Source: Gnetum montanum (Eukaryota > Streptophyta > Gnetopsida > Gnetales > Gnetaceae). From it: DNA of 24,250 bases. The notes under the pieces were generated by a model. It searched no databases. It had not been told where the DNA came from and saw only the letters and a list, made by a program, of their open reading frames with translations. Of the stretch, positions 8,151 to 17,159 are shown piece after piece (the stretch's first letter is position 1; the number at the start of each line of letters is the position of its first letter). The stretch is taken from positions 315,809 to 340,058 of the forward strand of contig MNCI01022307.1 of the NCBI GenBank assembly GCA_015680685.1, read 5' to 3'. The translations under genes and the position numbers were made by a program.

Positions 8151-10926
8151 TTACACCATCCCTAGGGGAAGTGGTTTTGATGGACCTTCTCTAGCCTTTG
8201 GCCCATGCGTTGGTGGCGGCATGAATGACGGTTGCCCTGCGGTAGTTGCAACTTCTGGAGGTAACCGGAAAGCCTCCAAGAGAGCCCTCATCTTTTCTTC
8301 TTTGCTTTTGGGGTTGTTAATGGTCCAAGCAACTTCTCCAATGTGTGCTTGAACTAGAACTTCCGAAGGGAATGGTAGCACTGGAAAGAGTTCTTTCAAG
8401 TTGACAAACTAGGCTACGAACTACTTGTGTTCGATGTTGAACACTCGAATTGATGCTTGCAACTGCTGGTAGTCATTCATTCTTTGGCCTAGGTCCTCTG
8501 CGACAGTACGTTGGCCTTCAAAGCTTGTGCAGAGAAGCTTGAGTTCCGCGTTTGCCGTTTCTAGCTTTTTCTTTGTTGCTTTGTGCGCCTAGAACTCTCC
8601 CTCGTATAGGGAATACGAGGCGGCCACTCATTTTTCCAATTCTGACCGCTGTCTCCTGGTTGTGACCATAGCCAGGTTTGCATATCGAAGGTTGGCCAGC
8701 TCCATGTACTCTGTCATTTCCTCAATCTGCAGCTCATTCAGACAGATTTCTGCTTTATTATAGGCATTCAACCCATCGAAGATAGAATGCCATACATAGC
8801 CTTCCTCTCGGAGCTGCTGGAGCACTTGGTTCATCTTGGCTTTAGCGACTTAAATGTGTTTCTCATTTACCTCCTTCTGCAATCCCACTTGGTCCCTGTA
8901 ATGATTTTTGACTTTTTCAAATTTCAGGGCCTCATTTTTCCAAGCGACAATTTCAATTGTAGACTTCTATTGTAATGCCCAAACCTCCTCCATTAACAGA
9001 TTCCGATTTTCAGTAGCCAACCTTCTTATGTCAACGTTCGTCCTAGCTAGCTCTTCCTACTATTAGTGGATGAAAGTTTTCATGTGTTCATTTTCTGCAC
9101 CAATGTTGCATAGGTGATGACCCTCCATGGTCAGCCATACGTTCTCCTAGCAAACCTCTGCCAAGTCCTTCTCTAAGTGATACGCTCAGGCGTCTGCTAC
9201 GGACTTGTCAAGGATCGTTGTCTCCCACACATCCTCAACGATCTAAAGTCTAAGTTGAAGCTGTTGAAAAGCTTCATCCCTGGTGATTTCATAGTTAAGA
9301 ATGGTAGGATTAGCAAGTTGGGCTCATAATTGGGCTACCTTCATTGCCAAGCACTGACAAGCATCTTGAGCAGCTTCAAGTTGCCCTTCTAAAATGAGGC
9401 TCTTGCCCCTTGTCGAGAGCAGCTCCGATTGGGTTGCAGTAATGTTGTCCAGAAGGTCAAAGACATCCAGAAGCGGTTGCTTGATTCCCACCAGTCGATC
9501 CAATAATTCTTCATGCTGGGTTGCATCAATATTGCTATGTAAAGTTCCAGCAGACACCTGTACATCTTGAAGTCCATGAATATTTGGTACAGGTGCTGCC
9601 GGTGCATTGAGAGCTGTAGCAATTATGTCAGCACCCACTTCGACCGCAACTTCCTGTTCTTGGTGCTGCATCACCAGGACCGTCGCCTCCTCACCATCTT
9701 CCAAGTGTAACGAGAAGGTAGTAGCATTCCCTAAGATTTCGGGGAATAACTGTTGGGTTGATGTTGATACATCTCGGATGCTTGGATCTATTTCGGTTGG
9801 AACTTGTGCTCAGGCGGCGGAGAATATTGGCCCTGCCCTTTCAAGCGAGTTGACTAATTGCGCCACTTGCTCCAGGTGGCTCATGGTAGGATGATAGACC
9901 GAAGGGTCTTCTCCTCCACCAGTCCTACTAGATTGCTCTCATTGGCTCGAGAGCATTTCTCGAATCTCACGAATGTATTCTGCCATGGTTTGCAAGCTCG
10001 GCTATGTTGTTTGTGCAGGTGGTGGAGGTGGTTGCTACTCCTCCTTTATCTATGTGGGTGCAGAAGTTTTGTCTTTCATCATCTCTCACCACGAGGCAAT
10101 TGGGGCACACCAGATTACATCGTTGGAATATCATGCTATCCCTACCCATTTGCACAATTTTCAGATTAGGCAAGGAAAGGGGAAAGCTTGTCTTCCACGT
10201 TCATTCTCAGTGAACCTCTTTTCGGATTTTACTAGGTCTTACTGTTGGGTTCAGGTGGTAAGATGCGATCTTTGAGTACACTCTCTCCATTGTGGTTAAG
10301 GAGCCGAATTCCTTATGCTCTACCCCATAGCACCATTTGGTCCATTCTACCTTTACCTCTAGATTGGCCTGCTTTGGAATTTCTACCATGTCTACCCCAG
10401 TTTCGAGCAACCCCAGAGCCTGCACTATCGCCTTTGAAGAGTAAGAGACATAAATGTCTTTGATTTTTACTCTAGACCTTGGTTGTTGATTCATCTAGAA
10501 GAGATAAGTTTCTCTTAAGTACCATTCACCACTGGTTGTGATGATTGGCCACATCGGAGAGTTTTGCAGTTGGAGCCTCATGTCTTTAGGCGTGTTCTCA
10601 AGGAATGGTCCAGAATTTAGCTCTTGAAGGACCATCTGCTGCATCTTGTGTGGCGTGATAGCATCAAGTAAGGCTTGGGTCAGGGTGACCTTAAGCCGTG
10701 GTGCTACCCAGGGAGTTTCATCCCCAAGCGATTGCTTGCCGGGAATCTCCTCTTCAGGTATCTGATGAATAGATTCCACGTCAGGTCTTTTGCAGAAGGG
10801 TCCAGTTGCATGAGAGCCCTCCGCATGCTCTGGTGGTTGCACACCTCAACCCCTTCCCATGCATGGGTGCTTGTCCCTTGGTTGTGATGGTCCTTCATCC
10901 CTTGGATGCCTTGATTTGGGTGCCAT
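8151..10926 (-). pseudogene. Second reading frame (about 925 codons) of unknown function, with coiled-coil C-terminal part
   Basis: This frame lies after pol. The likely start is the ATG at 10926-10924 (MAPKSRHPRDEG), directly preceded by the acceptor-like TTTGATTGCAG. Frame 1 runs to about 10090 with stops at about 10849, 10495, 10207 and 10201, all one transition from Arg or Gln codons. It includes WYLRETYLF, KDIYVSYSSKAIVQALGLLE and CNLVCPNC (a possible metal site). A one-base indel near 10080-10110 shifts the frame. The rest has a Pro-rich linker (PPPPPAQTT), MAEYIREIREML, an acidic stretch (9704-9324), then a Leu/Glu/Lys-rich region (about 9060-8400) with heptad-like spacing, ending at a TAA at 8151. 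No membrane segment, protease, polymerase or nuclease motif is visible. I do not recognise it. The N-terminal part vaguely recalls plant proteins annotated as putative plant transposon protein; an env-like or captured host gene are other options. Confidence 0.7.
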
Positions 10927-10937
10927 CTGCAATCAAA
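10927..10937 (-). promoter_or_regulatory. Splice-acceptor-like sequence at the second ORF start
   Basis: TTTGATTGCAG immediately precedes ATGGCACCC on the minus strand. It fits a plant 3' splice site (T-rich, then GCAG). Downstream ORFs of some plant LTR elements are expressed from spliced messages; that this one was is inference. Confidence 0.35.
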
Positions 10938-11122
10938 CATAACCGCCCATTAGACTGTTCATAAGTAGCTTAAGATGGTCCGTATATACCTTCTCAAGTT
11001 GACCAAGTTATGTTATTGGCACAGACACATCGTTAAGTCTTTAAGAGCGTTAATTTATGGGTTAGGACCAAAGTTTTCATAATTAACAAATTAATTATAG
11101 TTAATTTCACAAAGGCACCACA

Positions 11123-11134
11123 CCCCCCCCCCCC
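11123..11134. repeat. Homopolymer run of 12 C
   Basis: Twelve C on the plus strand (G in the element's sense strand). Likely slippage-prone. Confidence 0.9.
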
Positions 11135-11295
11135 ACAACTAAGAGCATTCCTCCGATTGCTTAAAATGGTAAGGATCGATTAATGTGAACTTGCGATGGA
11201 ATGTAGGTGCGTTGGGAAAGGTTAGGTAGAAAAAATGGCAAAAACTCCCCTCAATTTGGGCTCCAAATGATGAAAAATGGCAAAGTGCGGTGGGG

Positions 11296-11370
11296 TATAT
11301 ATAGCGGTTAGGCGCAACGTCGACAGGACCCCGTCAACACAGGGATGTTTACCCATTGACCAGTGTTGAC
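11296..11370 (-). promoter_or_regulatory. U3-like internal promoter candidate
   Basis: On the minus strand, GTTGAC/GTCGAC-type motifs (GTCAAC at 11365-11370 and 11351-11360 region, GTTGAC at 11333-11338, GTCGAC at 11319-11324) are followed by TATATATA at 11303-11296. This is the order seen in the U3 of this element's own LTRs. It lies about 370 bases before the ATG of the second ORF. Promoter activity is inferred. Confidence 0.4.
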
Positions 11371-12111
11371 CAACCCATATAAAGCCCAAAATGATGAATT
11401 TGAAACACCAAATTGAGGTAGTTGAAGCGCGTGAGAGGCTCGGACATGGCTAAGAACATGAGGAAGGTAATTAAGCTATAAAAAGAGACAAAAATAGGAG
11501 AATGGGACTCAAAAAGAACTCCGCAAGGAATAAATTGAGCGATGGGACCTGAAAACAAGTCAACCACGAAATCCAAAGAATGGGAGGCTTAACAAGCGGG
11601 ACCAAGGAGATGTAGGTGGGTCCTTCCCATAGCAGCCATAGCTTTAGTAGCCCTTGCATAGCCCTCAACACCGGGGTCCGTGGGCCCTAGAGCCAAGAAA
11701 TGGTGTTTGCCAGGTAAGACTCCTACCTAAGAGATCCTGCCAAGGCATGGGAAACCCATGGATATCACGACACACCTTCACGACATAAGACAAGCAGTGA
11801 GGTGAGGGACGGAGAGAATTGGATGAGGAGAGAGACACGAGAGAATGATAGTCTGATCGTCAGTCACATGAAACCCCATGTGTAGATGTGGTTAAGTGAC
11901 CCGGTAGAATCGTTTCTGAGTTCAGACCCAAAACCATCTGCATTCAGTGACATCGTAGCAATAGACAAAGTCCCGAACATCCCCCAAGGAAGCAATAATG
12001 ACCCCATAGAGAACCACCACTCCAACAAACGTGAGAGGAAGGAAGTGGAACAGGACAAAGTTAGACCAAGGAAGTCCCATAACTAGTACGATGGCCCATT
12101 AGAGATGATCT

Positions 12112-12330
12112 AAGGGGTGTGCTTTGAATTCCCACATAGTGATTTTGTTTTCTGTTTCTTTCTTTTTTGGGGGACACACACCATGAAAAGACCCATGCAT
12201 GTTCGCATGCATTCGACCAAGGGGTGTGCTTTGAATCCTCATATTTTTTTTAAAAAAAATTCAGTGAGGACCACACCATGCAAGGTCGAACTGCCCAGAA
12301 GCTTCCGTGGAGAGAAGGACATGGAGTGGT
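12112..12330. repeat. Degenerate tandem duplication, period about 107
   Basis: AAGGGGTGTGCTTTGAAT occurs at 12112-12129 and again at 12219-12236. Each copy is followed by a T-rich run and then an ACACCATG-containing stretch (about 12176 and 12274). Confidence 0.55.
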
Positions 12331-12852
12331 AGGAAATCTGTAAGGACACACCAACAACCCAAGGGATAGAAGAGAATGATGAATATTGCAATCCCCTTGA
12401 AGTCACACCCAATTCAAGCTAGCGGGGCATCCCTAAGTCTAGGAACTACACAAGTCACATAGTAATTACAATGTTTTTAAGTGAAGGGGTTGCATATTCT
12501 CAATAGAAGGAAAATCATGGAGTGTGTGAATGGGTGGATGACATGAACTCACTGCCAATTTTATGAGCGGAAAGTAGACGTAAAGTCCAAAAACAACCAT
12601 GCGAGGGTGGAAACTAGACAACTAGGTGGACGAGTGTACATTACCCATTGCAACGTAAACCATCTGTGCTAGACATCTAAAGACAACAAGATGTAGTAAT
12701 TATGCAAAAAATAAAATATTCAGAAAGAAACAAAAAATAAGTAAAGAAAGGAAAAAATGTACGAAGAATTTGGAAACGTATAAATGATGGTGAAAAACAA
12801 AAAAGTGTAAAATAAAAAATAATAAAACGGGGAGGGGGTGTAGTGGAATGGA

Positions 12853-14103
12853 TCAGCAGGGATGACGGACTCCCCCACGACTGGGTGGAAAGGAAGAGAC
12901 ACGAAAAATGGAGCATGGCCATCCTGGTGATGATGAGGTGGTTGCACTGGTTGAGTGGAGTTCCTGAAAAGGTTTCAATTGTTGGCGGTTGACTAACTGT
13001 GTTCTAGTGGGGTCCGCAGGTTTGTGGATGAGCAAGGTCCCAGATGGGAAGGTTTCGGAGATAATATACGGTCCCTCCCACAATGTTTGAAACTTGGTCG
13101 GTTGGGATACATGTGAGGGGTTCCAATACAGCACCTTGTCTCCACATCTAAACGTGACCTTTCGAATCCTAAGATCATGTTTTTTTTTGTTGTAGGCCTT
13201 GTGGATCTCATTGGAGGACAGGGCCACTAATTGGTTCTCATCTAGCACACTTAAATTGATCAGTCGTTCGTGTTGTGCTAGCAGTAGGTCAAGACCTAAG
13301 TCACTGGCGGTGGATAGTGTGTGGAGTTCAGCTCGAATTGGAAGTGTTGGCAACTTTCTGTACACTAACTCATAGGGAGAGTACCTGACAGGAAGTTTCC
13401 AAGTGGAGCGATAGGCCCATAGGACATTGTTAAGCTTAGTGCTCCAATCCCTCCTGTATTTGCTGATGGTTCAAGTAAGGATCTTGGTGATCTCCCTATT
13501 GGTGACTTCAGCCTACCCGTTGGCTTGGGGGTGATAGAAAGTTGTGAATTTATGCATTACCCCTAAGCGTTGCATGAGTTTCTGAAAAGTGACACCTGTA
13601 AAATGAGTTTCATTATCAGAAATGAGTGTACATGGCACTCCAAACCTATTAACAATTTGTTGTTGGACAAATCGTGTGGCGGTGTTGAAAGAACAGTCGA
13701 TGACGGTTGCCGCTTTTGCCCATTTTGTACAATAGTCCACAGCTACGATGATGTATGCCTTTCCGTTTGACAAGGGTGTGATGGGTCCCATGAAGTCAAT
13801 GCCCCAAATGTCAAAGGGCTCTAGTGGCTAGATCCACTATTGAGGTCCCTCCAACCATGCCTTCATCCCACCATCCCTCTGGCATCATTCGCATGAGCAG
13901 GCGAACCATTGTGTGTCCCTGAAGATGGTGGGCCAGTAATACCCTACAAGCAGGATCTTAATGGCAGTGTGGTGTCTAGCATAGTGGCCCCCACAAGGGT
14001 CCTCATGAGCATCCTGGAGGATGCGCAGCATATCATCATCAGGGACACACCATCGAACTAAGCCATTTGTGCACACCTTGTAAAGGTGGCCATTAATCTC
14101 CAT
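12853..14103 (-). pseudogene. Integrase region of pol
   Basis: One frame holds all integrase parts. The N-terminal zinc module is seen at GGHYARHHTA (about 13998-13970) and SCE-stop-CQ (about 13888). The catalytic core has GIDFMGP (first Asp, near 13795), LISDNETHF (second Asp, near 13615) and a Glu in AEVTNRE (near 13508). The second Asp and Glu are 35 residues apart, the standard D-D-35-E spacing. The C-terminal domain has GDKVLYWNP, LWEGPYIISETFPSGTLL (GPY/F module) and VNRQQLKPFQ. Stops at 13885 and 13513 are TGA/TAG from Arg and Gln codons. The reading frame ends at a TGA at 12855-12853, beside a copy of the polypurine-tract motif. Confidence 0.9.
12871..12883 (-). repeat. Internal copy of the polypurine-tract motif
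   Basis: CAGTCGTGGGGGA on the minus strand is identical over 13 bases to 7912-7900, the tract against the 3' LTR. It lies within the last codons of pol. Confidence 0.75.
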
Positions 14104-14136
14104 GAAATGCTTAGCCTTATGGAGAAACTATTGTTT

Positions 14137-14727
14137 CTACCAATGGTTCCACTCCTTTGGCAACTCTTGAGTGGTGAGGTAGGTGAGGATGTGGCAAAAC
14201 CAAGGGGATTCCTTGGGCACTTGCAGATCAATTGTGCCTGTGAAGAGGAGTTCATTTGGAAATTGGTCAGATAAGGGCTCCTCCTCTTCTGCATCATCCC
14301 ATTGCAACAGAGACAAGTGGTCAGCAACCACATTCTCAGTCCCCTTCTTGTTTATCATGGTAAGATCAAACTCTTGAAGAATCACTAGCCACTAGATTAT
14401 GTGAGGGCTCACCATTGGTTTGTTCATTAGGAACCAGATAGCACTCTGGTCAGTATGCACAAACACCTCATATCTGAGCACATAGTGCAAGAATTTTTCC
14501 AAGGCAAACACCATCGCCATTAACTCCTTTTTGGTGGTGGTGTAGTTCAACTAAGCACCCATAATGCTATGGCTTGCACAGTGGATATAATAAAGATGTT
14601 TCTGATCGTTACACTATGTAAGCATGTCTCCCAAGGTGTAGTTGGACGTGTTTTTCATAATGTGAAAAGGTCTAGACCAATCAAGGGCTTGTAGAATTAG
14701 AGTTTATACGAGTTTTTGTTTCAGCAC
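14137..14727 (-). pseudogene. RNase H region of pol
   Basis: In the same frame as RT, after a stop, the region reads PFHIMKNTSNYTLGDML, KELMAMVFALEKFLHYVL, VFVHTDQSAIWFL and EFDLTMINKKGTENVVADHL. The first catalytic Asp of the family (the D in a DAS-type motif) is Asn here (the N of KNTS), while the Glu, the second Asp (HTD) and the final Asp (VADH) remain. There are at least five stops. RNase H degrades the RNA template during reverse transcription; this copy is inactive. Confidence 0.82.
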
Positions 14728-15470
14728 TTAGAATGTAGACTCACACTCCTTGGTCCAGAAGAATAGAGCGCCCTTCTTTGTAAGTTCTACCAACGGCTTG
14801 GCAATCTTTGAGAAGTTTTCAATGAAACGATGGTAGTAACCAGTGTGTCCAAGGAATGATCGAACATCTTTGACGGTACTTGGTTGGTGGATGATTCCTT
14901 GGATGACCCTGATCTTTTCAAGATCTACGCTGATCCTTGTTTGTGAGATGCGATGCCCCAGCACGATGCCCTCTTGGACCATCAAATGGCTCTTCTGCCA
15001 ATTGAGTTGTAGATTGGTGTCTACACACCTTTTCAGAACTTGGTCCAGACGGTCCAAGGCTTGCTTGAATGTGGCCCCATAGGTGGAGAAGTCATCCATA
15101 AAGACTTCCACCCCATTGCCGATTTTTTGTTGGAAGATGCTTAGGACAAGGTGTTGGAATGTAGCGGGCACATTGCACAGGCCAAAGGGCATCCTCTTGT
15201 ATGCGAAAGTCCCCCATGGAGTCATGAAAGTAGTTTTGGCTTGGTCCTCTGGTGCTATTTGGATTTGGTTATAACCACTATAATCATCCAAAAAGTTGTA
15301 GTAGCAGTGCCCTACTATGGTGTCCAATACCTGGTCCACAAATGGGAGTGGGAAATGGTCCTTGAAGGTCACCATATTGAGCAACCAGAAATCAATACAA
15401 ACCCTCCACTTGCCACTTTTCTTAGGCATGATAACGAGTGGGCTAACCCATTCGCTATCGGCGATAGAAT
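14728..15470 (-). pseudogene. Reverse transcriptase core of pol
   Basis: From WVSPLVIMPKKSGKWRVCID (about 15465-15400) the frame is open to a TAA at 14728. It shows the RT blocks in order: the first catalytic Asp in YYNFLDDYSGYNQI (15300-15265), TTFMTPWGTFAYKRMPFGL, NVPATFQ, and the catalytic box VFMDDFSTYG at about 15105-15075. Thumb motifs follow: EGIVLGHRIS and VRSFLGHTGYYHRFIENFSKIAKPL. FMDD in place of YVDD is common in Athila/Tat-like elements. This is the best preserved part of the element. A one-base deletion near 15487 separates it from the upstream pol region. Confidence 0.92.
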
Positions 15471-16043
15471 AGATGAATCCTACCTTAGCAATTGTTCGAT
15501 TTCATCTTTTACAACCTGCTTCAATTTGGGATTCAACCATCTTTATGGCTATCGTCGTGGCTTCATGGAAGGGTCAAGATAGATCCAATGCTAGTAGACC
15601 CTGGGATCAACTCCAGTCAACTCAGGATATGACCATGCAAATGCAACAACCCATTTGTTTACCACCTCCAGCAACTTCTTCTTCTGTTCTAGAGCAAGGA
15701 TGGCATCAATTATTACTGGCTTTCCATTTTGAAAAAATGCATACACTAAGTGAGCTGGTAGAGACTTTAACTCAAGGGGCTCTTTTTTAAAGCTCTCAGG
15801 GATTTCTAGCTTCCCCCAGTCATCTTGGTCATCACCAGTGGAGACTTGTTGATGAATCTCTTCCATTTCATCCCTGCTGTCGATGTAGGCTTGTACAAGC
15901 CCCTCTGATGATGCCATGCACAATGTGCTGCTAGTAGGATCAACTGTCAGCCACTGGGTGCCCTCTTGGTTAGTGGCTGCTGCGTACAGGCACTGTTGAA
16001 TAGGTGATTCCTCGGTACACCAACTGCATGCTTGAATGGATAT

Positions 16044-16766
16044 CTACTTAGCGGACCATAATTGCTGCACATAGTTGCACCCTGAGTCATTGTACACAAT
16101 GCATGGAACACGTTTCTTCTCGATCGTCCTGAAAGGATTTTCCTTTGAAATTTCAAGGGATAAATCGCGGAGGCTTAGTCGTGCATCCACCGTGCTTAGC
16201 CAGGCCCTTCCCATGATGATTGGGAAGTTCCACTTGTAGTTCTCTACATGGATGACCAGGAAATCAACAGGGTAGGACCACCCACAAATGGTGGGTACAA
16301 TGTCCTCCACCAATCCCAAAGGAACGATGATGGACTGGTCTGCTAATTTGAGCTGAATGTTGCTCTTCTTTAGCAGGGGTAGGTTCCAGTTCTTGTACAT
16401 ATCATGAGAGATCAAATTGATCCTTGACCTTGAGTCTAGAAGAGCTTTGCATGGCTCATTCCCCACCACCTGAAGATAGATGAGGGGGCTTCCTGGATCA
16501 GTCAATTTTTGGGAAAGGTGACCAGCATTGATCCAATCGATCACAGCATACGTAAGCATGATCGTCTGTACGTTGGAGTGCTGTTGTTGTTGGCTTAGAG
16601 GTTGCTCTAGCGGTGGAATAGTGGAGGCGCTTATAGGTTCAAAGGCACTAGCCACAGGTGTATGCGAGGGTATGTTCAAATTGTTGGGCCAGAAAAAGGG
16701 ATGTTTCCATGGCTTGGGTTCCAGTCCACTTGGCTGAGGTGCCAGTTTTAAGTTAACAGCCCTCAT
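16044..16766 (-). pseudogene. Aspartic protease region of pol
   Basis: An open frame of 240 codons follows a Pro/Gln-rich linker. The active-site block is CKALLDSRSRINLIS near residues 106-120 (about 16450-16407), followed by QLKLADQSIIVPLGLVED and FPIIMGRAWLS, as in plant Ty3/gypsy proteases. The active site should read D-S/T-G; here Gly is Arg (GGG to AGG, a transition), so the protease was probably inactive even if made. The frame ends at a stop at 16044-16046. Downstream (15923-15591) the connecting region to RT is recognisable by LPAHLVYAFF and PVIIDAILALEQKKKLLEV. Confidence 0.82.
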
Positions 16767-16929
16767 AGTATCTCACTGCTGCGGTTGTGGTGGTATCTCT
16801 CCCTACATCAGAGGTGCAGGTGGTAGCTGAGTGGGGTGTTGTGGAGGAGTGGCAGGAGAAGGTGATGGAGGGTAGAAGAGATGTGGGTTTTCCCCCTGGG
16901 GTGATGGAGATTGAGGGCGAAAATACTCC

Positions 16930-16934
16930 GGGGG
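16930..16934 (-). other. One-base deletion in a C run (gag/protease frameshift)
   Basis: The upstream frame (FQSHYHP) and downstream frame (PEYFRPQSPSPQGENP) join smoothly if one more C is present in the run. Both sides are Pro/Gln-rich and continuous in character. Confidence 0.6.
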
Positions 16935-17159
16935 TGATAATGACTTTGAAAGGCCGCATGGCTGGAAGAGTCCCTTGGAGAGACTGATTGCTGAACATAG
17001 TACTCATAGGGATCTGGTTGTTTGTAAGGGTACTGTTGCTTTAGAGGTGGCATCCCCCATGTTTGTGGGTGCTGCCACTATTGGAAGTATTCATACGGTT
17101 GCGGTGGTGCTCCACTTGGATAGTATCCTTGCTACTGCTGGTGCAACCGCCTAGAATTG

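Larger units (their letters stand above)
10938..12852 (-). other. Spacer between pol and second ORF, with promoter-like region
   Basis: No convincing protein is seen. Short hydrophobic frames occur (11349-11671 and 11864-12058, minus strand) but lack homology cues. The spacer holds a run of 12 C (11123-11134), a TATA-like box with GTCGAC/GTTGAC motifs (11296-11370), a degenerate tandem duplication (12112-12330) and an AT-rich tail just after pol (12677-12840). Confidence 0.5.

Noticed and set aside
9389-10463. Overlapping plus- and minus-strand frames inside the second ORF
   Set aside because: They are alternate frames of the decayed minus-strand ORF and do not show family-like or continuous sequence.
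11349-12058. Hydrophobic minus-strand frames in the pol-ORF2 spacer as an env-like protein
   Set aside because: Short, in different frames, without a consistent decayed frame joining them; not enough to call an envelope-like gene.
12677-12947. Phe/Ser-rich frames just after pol
   Set aside because: Low-complexity translation of an AT-rich tract; no motif.
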